Of a stretch of 64,000 nt of DNA, positions 59,463 through 64,000 are shown one piece after another (the first letter of the stretch is position 1; every line of letters starts with the position of its first letter). The translations under genes were made by a program, and so were the position numbers. The stretch is from Opitutus sp. GAS368 (GTDB lineage Bacteria > Verrucomicrobiota > Verrucomicrobiia > Opitutales > Opitutaceae): assembly GCA_945871085.1 (NCBI GenBank), contig CAMBVX010000002.1, positions 1 to 64,000 on the forward strand, given 5' to 3'. Under the pieces are notes generated by a model. That model was not told the origin of the DNA. It did not search any database and saw nothing but the letters and a program-made list of their open reading frames with translations.

Positions 59463-61196
59463 ATGCCTTACAAGCCGACGTGGAAAGACCGCCTCGAAGA
59501 CGCGGAGCCGTATATTGGTCCGGCGATCGCGGGGGTGGTCGTGCTGGCGCTTGTGGGCTGGTTGGGGTGGCACACGTTCGGGCCTGAAAAATCGACGAGA
59601 TCATTCACGGCGCCACCGAAGGCAGAAGTGGACCGGCTGGCCGCCATGCGGCGGGTGGCGGGTGAGGCCGAGGTGTTGGAAAAAACTTACCGCCGCGCGC
59701 TGGAATCGGGCGTGTCCGCGGAAACAGCCGCGGCGATGCTTGACCGGGCGATTGAAAAGCAGCGCGAATTGATGCGGTCTGAGCCGGCGGTGAGCACGGA
59801 GCAGGCCGCGAAGCTGGCGCGGTTGGAGGGGGCGCGGGGCTCGCAGCGTTCGCGCGCGGCGCTCGCGCGGAGCAGGGAGTTGGAGAAAGAGGCGCTGGCG
59901 GCGCAGCAGGCAGGGCAGGGGGCCGAGGCGAGGGAGAAAATGCAGGAGGCGTTGCGTCTGCAACGCGAGGCGAACGCGAATGCGACGAAGGATGAGGTAA
60001 AGGACGTGGCGCGCGAGTCGCGACTCGCGCGGGAGGTCTCCGGGGCCGAGGCGGAGCCGTTGCACGCGGCGGTGGCGACGGCCCTGACGCTGGCGCGTTC
60101 CGCAATCGCGCAGGAGAAATGGGAGGACGCCCAGAACGCCTACACGGAAGCGAGAAAATCGCAGGCGGAGTTGAACCAGCGTTTTCCCGCGACGCGTCAC
60201 GCGGACGTAGCGGCGTTGGACAAGATCGATGCGGAGTTGGCGTCGCTGCGGGCGGCGGGGCTTGCGGCGGCGGTGACGGCGCGGGAGCGGGAAGGCGACG
60301 CGGCGGCGCAGGCCGGGCGGGCGCAGGAGGCAGCGGCGTCCTTCGCGGCGGCTGCGACGTTGCAGCGGGAAATCAACACGAAATTTCTGAAGAGCCGCTT
60401 TGCCTCGGAGCCGCGCGCCGACGATCTGGAGGTGCGGCGACAGACGGTGCTTTCGTCCGTGCTACTGGGGCGAGCGGTGGGGCTCGATCGGGAGCTGGGT
60501 GACGCGTTGCGTCGTCGGCAGAATTCGGCGGCCACGGAAAAATTATGGGCGGCGCTAAAAATCTTGGAGAAGGTCGCGGCGGAATATCCCCGGAGTCGTT
60601 CGTTCGATCCGGCCTTGCAGCGGAAGCTGGCCTATCTCGCACTGCGAACGGGAGATTTGGATACGTTGCAGGAACAGGTTTTCACGCGACTCGGACCGCT
60701 GCCGGGGACGACCCGGCTCCAGATGCTCAAGACGGAAGTGCCGCAGGAGCTCTACACCCGGGTGATGAATATAAATCCGAGCCGCAATGCGGGGCGCGGG
60801 TTGCCGGTGGATTCCGTCAGCTGGCTCGACACCCAGGAATTTTGCGAACGCCTGTCGTGGGTGCTGGGACGGTTGGTGCGGTTGCCGTCGGAGGTGGAGT
60901 TTGCCCGGGCGTGGAGCGCGGGCGGCGCGGGCGCGTGGTCGGCCGACAACAGCGGTGGGCGCAGTCGGGAGACGGGAAAGTCACCGGCCACGCCGGCGGG
61001 TTATCACGACTTAGCGGGCAATCTCACCGAGTGGCTGCAGCCGCCGCTGCAGGTGGGTGAGACGGCGCCGGTGGCCGGCGGCAGTTATCTGGACCCGGCG
61101 GCAGCGCTAAAAACGCTGAAAGTCACCGTCGGCGAGAAGAGTGAACGCGCGCGGCACATCGGATTTCGCATCGTGATTGAGCCCGGCGTGAATTGA
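59463..61196 (+). CDS. Coiled-coil membrane protein with C-terminal SUMF1-like domain
   Basis: 577 residues from ATG 59463. A single transmembrane helix (IAGVVVLALVGWLGWH, about 22-40) is followed by a long alanine-, glutamate- and arginine-rich helical or coiled-coil region (about 55-420), with TPR-like spacing. The last 130 residues are a formylglycine-generating-enzyme-like fold: QELYTRVMNINPSRNAG, PVDSVSWLDTQEFCERLSW, VRLPSEVEFARAWSAGGAG and AGNLTEWLQPP. A catalytic Cys pair is not evident, so the domain is probably a binding module. The cellular role is unknown. Confidence 0.75.
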   Translation: MPYKPTWKDRLEDAEPYIGPAIAGVVVLALVGWLGWHTFGPEKSTRSFTAPPKAEVDRLAAMRRVAGEAEVLEKTYRRALESGVSAETAAAMLDRAIEKQRELMRSEPAVSTEQAAKLARLEGARGSQRSRAALARSRELEKEALAAQQAGQGAEAREKMQEALRLQREANANATKDEVKDVARESRLAREVSGAEAEPLHAAVATALTLARSAIAQEKWEDAQNAYTEARKSQAELNQRFPATRHADVAALDKIDAELASLRAAGLAAAVTAREREGDAAAQAGRAQEAAASFAAAATLQREINTKFLKSRFASEPRADDLEVRRQTVLSSVLLGRAVGLDRELGDALRRRQNSAATEKLWAALKILEKVAAEYPRSRSFDPALQRKLAYLALRTGDLDTLQEQVFTRLGPLPGTTRLQMLKTEVPQELYTRVMNINPSRNAGRGLPVDSVSWLDTQEFCERLSWVLGRLVRLPSEVEFARAWSAGGAGAWSADNSGGRSRETGKSPATPAGYHDLAGNLTEWLQPPLQVGETAPVAGGSYLDPAAALKTLKVTVGEKSERARHIGFRIVIEPGVN

Positions 61197-61266
61197 ACGA
61201 GAAGGTGGCGCGGTCGAGGTTGGCGGGATCGCCGGGAGGTGTTCGGCGATATGCGGACCTCGCGGG

Positions 61267-61695
61267 TCACGCTCCGAGCGCGGCGATGAGCGCAAATTCT
61301 TCGCTACTTAAGGGGAGCACGGAGAGGCGGCTTTGCCGGAGGAGGGCGACTTTGGCGAGGGCTGGCTCGGCTTTTATTTGGGCGAGCGTGACGGGGCGAG
61401 CGAACGCGCGGATGGCTTTCAGTTCGACGGCCACCCAGCCGGGCTCGTCGGCGGTGGTGTCGGCAAATGCAGGACGCGTCACCTCGGTGAGACCGACGAC
61501 GGCTTTGGTGGTGACGCTCTCGTAGAAAAGCACCTGGTCACCGGGTTGCATGGTATTGAGGTGAATCCGAGCTTGGTAGTTACGAACGCCGGTCCACGCG
61601 GTGCGGCCATCGCGGACGAGGTCGAGCCACGCGTAGGCGTCGGGTTCGGACTTGACGAGCCAGTGTTGAGGGAGGGCGTTTTTCTTTGGTTTCAT
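61267..61695 (-). CDS. EVE-domain protein (PUA-like)
   Basis: 142 residues. QHWLVKSEPDAYAWLDLVRD, TAWTGVRNYQARIHLNTM, GDQVLFYESVTTKAVVGLTEV and the late PLSSEEFALIAAL are the hallmarks of the EVE (thymocyte nuclear protein-like) family, a PUA-related fold that may bind modified bases in RNA or DNA. It is complete at about 140 residues. It starts 12 bp after the membrane-fused aminopropyltransferase gene stop. Confidence 0.92.
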   Translation of the reverse strand: MKPKKNALPQHWLVKSEPDAYAWLDLVRDGRTAWTGVRNYQARIHLNTMQPGDQVLFYESVTTKAVVGLTEVTRPAFADTTADEPGWVAVELKAIRAFARPVTLAQIKAEPALAKVALLRQSRLSVLPLSSEEFALIAALGA

Positions 61696-61707
61696 GATGT
61701 AGGAGGA

Positions 61708-63972
61708 TTAGCGCCAGCGAAACGCGCTGAGCAAGCTGGAGTAGTCGTCGGTCCAGACCGCCCGGTCGTTCCCGCGCGCGGGGCGCCAGCGGGAATCGCG
61801 GGAAAACGGTGCGAGGTAGTCAGCGTTGCGCGCGAGAATAAGCCACACAGAGGGGGCCTTGCCGAGGGCGGCTTCGGCCGGGGAGATGACGGTGTCGTCG
61901 CGAACCAGGCAAACGAGCTGGGCGTCGTGCGCCAAGTTGGCGAAAACGGGTTCGAGATCGAGATGGAGATTCGAAATATGGCAGGCAATCACGCCGCGCG
62001 GCGCGAGTTTGCTTTGATAAAGTGCGAAGGCTTCGCGGGTGACGAGATGGACGGGAATCGCATCGGAGCTGAAGGCGTCGAGGACGATCACGGTGAAGGC
62101 GGCGGCGGGTGCGGTGGCGAGCGTCAGGCGAGCATCGCCGAGGACGACGCGCAGCTCGGCGGCGGAATCGCGGAGAAACGTGAAGTAGCGTTCGGTGCGC
62201 GCGAGTTGTTCGACGACCGGATCAATTTCATAGAAGGTCCACGATTGCTGCGGCAGGGCATAGCTCGCGAGTGAGCCGGCACCCAAGCCAATGGCGGCGA
62301 TCTTCGCGGCCGGATCGCGGGCGACGGAGGCAAGCACCTGGCCGATGGGGCCGCTGCGGTGATAGTAGGTGAGGGGTTCACGGCGGTGCGCGGGGTCGAG
62401 ACTCTGCATGCCATGGAGCGTCTTCCCGTGAACGAGCAGATGAAAAGTTTCCGTGGGATCAAGCGTCACGCGATGCACGCCGAAAAAACTGCGCGCGGCG
62501 TGGAGCACGCGGCCTTTTTCGCCTTCGAAAAAATTTCCGGCGAGCAGCATCGCGCCAAGGCCGAGCGCGAAACGCAGCGGGCGCCGGGAAAAGAAATAGC
62601 AGACCAGGGCAGCTGGGCCAAAGATCAGACCGGCGAGGGTGGCATCAGGACGCAGGCGCGCGGCCGAGGCGACCCAGAGGAGACCAAAAATGAGCAGGCC
62701 GGGCAGCGCAGACCAGAGGAGGTCGAGGCTCAGACTGATCCTTGGATTCGGCGCGGGGGAAGTGGGCGGGGCGGTTTGATCCACGGTGGAGGGTGCGAGC
62801 GCCAGGAAGCACGCGAGCACCAGACCGACCGTATACTCGGCGACGGAGCGAAAAATGACAGGGGCGAGGAGGGCGTTGAACAGACCACCGAGGACGCCGC
62901 CGACAGACATCCAGAGGAAAAATTCGGTGAGGTGGGCCGTCTCGGGTCGGTCGGCGGCGAGACGGCCATGGCAGAGCATCGTCGCAAGGAAGAAGGCGAG
63001 TACGTGCAGGAGCATGAGCCAACCGATCGGTTGCGTCGCCTGGAGGTTCATCACCATGACCAGCGCCACAAAGGCAAGGGGCAGGGCGCGAACGAGGAGA
63101 GGCTGCGGGAGCATCGGCCGGGAAGCGAAGACGAGCACAAACGTCAGTAAATAGAGTGCGAGTGGAATGATCCACAACAGGGGGATGACCGCGACCTCGC
63201 TGGAGAGATAGGTCGTGACGCCCAGCATGAGACTCGACGGGGCGAAGGAGAGCAGCACCCAACGGAGGCGGCGGCGCGCGGAGAGTTTTTCAACGGGGAG
63301 TGCCGCGCTGGACGGGACGGCCCCGGCTGGGGCGCGCGAGGCCGATTTCCAAAGCGCGAGAGCACACGCAGCGATGAGTGCGGCGAGGGCGACATAGCCC
63401 CACTGCCAGAGTCGGCTCTGCTCGACCAAACTGATGTTGGGTTCGAGCCAGAGCGGGTAGCAAATTAACGCAAGGAGGCTGCCGACGTTACTGGCGGCGT
63501 AGAGGAAGTAAGGGTCCGCGGCGCGCCGGTGTCCGGAGGCGGCAAACCAGCGTTGGAGTAAAGGGCTCGTCGTGGAAACGGCAAAGAACGGTGCCCCGAC
63601 TGCGGCGAGCATGAGGGCGAGCAACCAAGGGCCAGGATGGCCGTGCACGGGCGGCGTCCACCCCGGGGGGATCGCGATCGGGAGCAACGCCAGCGGCAAC
63701 AACAACAGCAGCAGGTGCCACCGCGCATGGAGTCCGACACCGAGACGTGACGTGCACAGGTGGGCATAGGCATAACCGGCGAGCAGGGTCGCTTGGTAAA
63801 AAACCATGGCCGTGTTCCAGACGGAAGGTGCGCCCCCGAGCAGAGGGAGCACGAGACGCGCAAACATCGGCTGCACCAGAAAGAGCAGCGCGGCACTGAC
63901 AAAAAGGGTGACGGAATAGAGCGCGACCATGAGGGCCAGATCGTGTCTGGCGACGGCGCGGATACTAATCAA
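61708..63972 (-). CDS. Fused membrane/spermidine-synthase-like protein
   Basis: 754 residues. The N-terminal 500 residues have about 12-14 membrane spans, opening LYSVTLFVSAALLFLVQPMF and including PFFAVSTTSPLLQRWFA and YFLYAASNVGSLLALICYP, an arrangement seen in fused MFS-spermidine-synthase proteins. The C-terminal 230 residues are aminopropyltransferase-like: IAAIGLGAGSLASYALP, WTFYEIDPVVEQLAR and VIVLDAFSSDAIPVHLVT. It may make or transport polyamines, but this group is poorly characterised. Start at 63972; the gene is complete. Confidence 0.87.
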   Translation of the reverse strand: MISIRAVARHDLALMVALYSVTLFVSAALLFLVQPMFARLVLPLLGGAPSVWNTAMVFYQATLLAGYAYAHLCTSRLGVGLHARWHLLLLLLPLALLPIAIPPGWTPPVHGHPGPWLLALMLAAVGAPFFAVSTTSPLLQRWFAASGHRRAADPYFLYAASNVGSLLALICYPLWLEPNISLVEQSRLWQWGYVALAALIAACALALWKSASRAPAGAVPSSAALPVEKLSARRRLRWVLLSFAPSSLMLGVTTYLSSEVAVIPLLWIIPLALYLLTFVLVFASRPMLPQPLLVRALPLAFVALVMVMNLQATQPIGWLMLLHVLAFFLATMLCHGRLAADRPETAHLTEFFLWMSVGGVLGGLFNALLAPVIFRSVAEYTVGLVLACFLALAPSTVDQTAPPTSPAPNPRISLSLDLLWSALPGLLIFGLLWVASAARLRPDATLAGLIFGPAALVCYFFSRRPLRFALGLGAMLLAGNFFEGEKGRVLHAARSFFGVHRVTLDPTETFHLLVHGKTLHGMQSLDPAHRREPLTYYHRSGPIGQVLASVARDPAAKIAAIGLGAGSLASYALPQQSWTFYEIDPVVEQLARTERYFTFLRDSAAELRVVLGDARLTLATAPAAAFTVIVLDAFSSDAIPVHLVTREAFALYQSKLAPRGVIACHISNLHLDLEPVFANLAHDAQLVCLVRDDTVISPAEAALGKAPSVWLILARNADYLAPFSRDSRWRPARGNDRAVWTDDYSSLLSAFRWR

Positions 63973-64000
63973 GGCGGAGCGTGCGCAAACCCGGGCCCCA

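Noticed and set aside
1-64000. tRNA genes, rRNA genes and CRISPR arrays
   Set aside because: Intergenic regions were read by eye for cloverleaf T-loop sequences, rRNA segments and regularly spaced repeats; none was found.

Overview
The window looks like a chromosomal segment of a high-GC Gram-negative bacterium, most likely a Verrucomicrobiota of the Opitutaceae type. This is an inference from gene content: lipid A and Lol genes, an outer-membrane autotransporter, a type II (eukaryote-like) glutamine synthetase, a FecR plus CHASE2-cyclase pair, weak Shine-Dalgarno sites and many small palindromic intergenic repeats with a REP-associated (RAYT) transposase. No marker gene fixes the species. 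There is no phage, CRISPR array or large mobile island, and I saw no tRNA or rRNA gene.

Region 1 (1-12.3 kb) is mainly carbohydrate catabolism. A minus-strand inositol-type operon reads iolD, iolE, a transaldolase-family gene and mmsA (cut by the window edge). Each junction carries or overlaps a palindromic repeat, and one repeat is translated as the N-terminus of IolE. Divergent to it are an SDR, a secreted PLC/GDPD-like protein and an acyl-CoA transferase. Then come a zinc alcohol dehydrogenase, an aldo/keto reductase and a secreted ThuA-domain protein. Region 2 (12.3-24.4 kb) holds a RAYT transposase inside 24-bp inverted repeats, an SMP-30 lactonase, a secreted alpha/beta hydrolase, leuA, a three-gene ECF sigma operon, the 4.5S/SRP RNA gene, and dnaX with an A10 slippery run that joins gamma- and tau-type products. 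A cyclotransferase-fold protein, a PP2C phosphatase and a very small kinase-like protein follow, then glutamine synthetase behind a candidate sigma-54 promoter.

Region 3 (24.4-45.6 kb): an O-antigen-ligase/TPR protein, a FecR protein and a CHASE2 adenylate cyclase; ilvB; a YmdB-type phosphodiesterase; a 700-bp repeat-rich gap; lipA; purine nucleoside phosphorylase; lysS; an envelope cluster lolC/E-lolD-Gfo/Idh-lpxB; and a large hybrid histidine kinase with duplicated PAS domains. Region 4 (45.6-64 kb): hemA-hemX; a GDSL autotransporter; a methyltransferase; a Uma2-family protein; an RsmB-type rRNA methyltransferase; a Tat-exported TIM-barrel protein; a left-handed beta-helix protein; trpS with a duplicated 3' end around a small ORF; the overlapping operon tyrA-aroA-cmk followed by plsC; a coiled-coil/SUMF1 protein; an EVE protein; and a membrane-fused aminopropyltransferase.

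The most interesting points are the dnaX frameshift site, the repeat-encoded IolE N-terminus, the trpS 3' duplication, the compact kinase/PP2C pair and the RAYT element with its stop codon inside the terminal repeat. Gene functions rest on motif recognition by eye; no database search was run.
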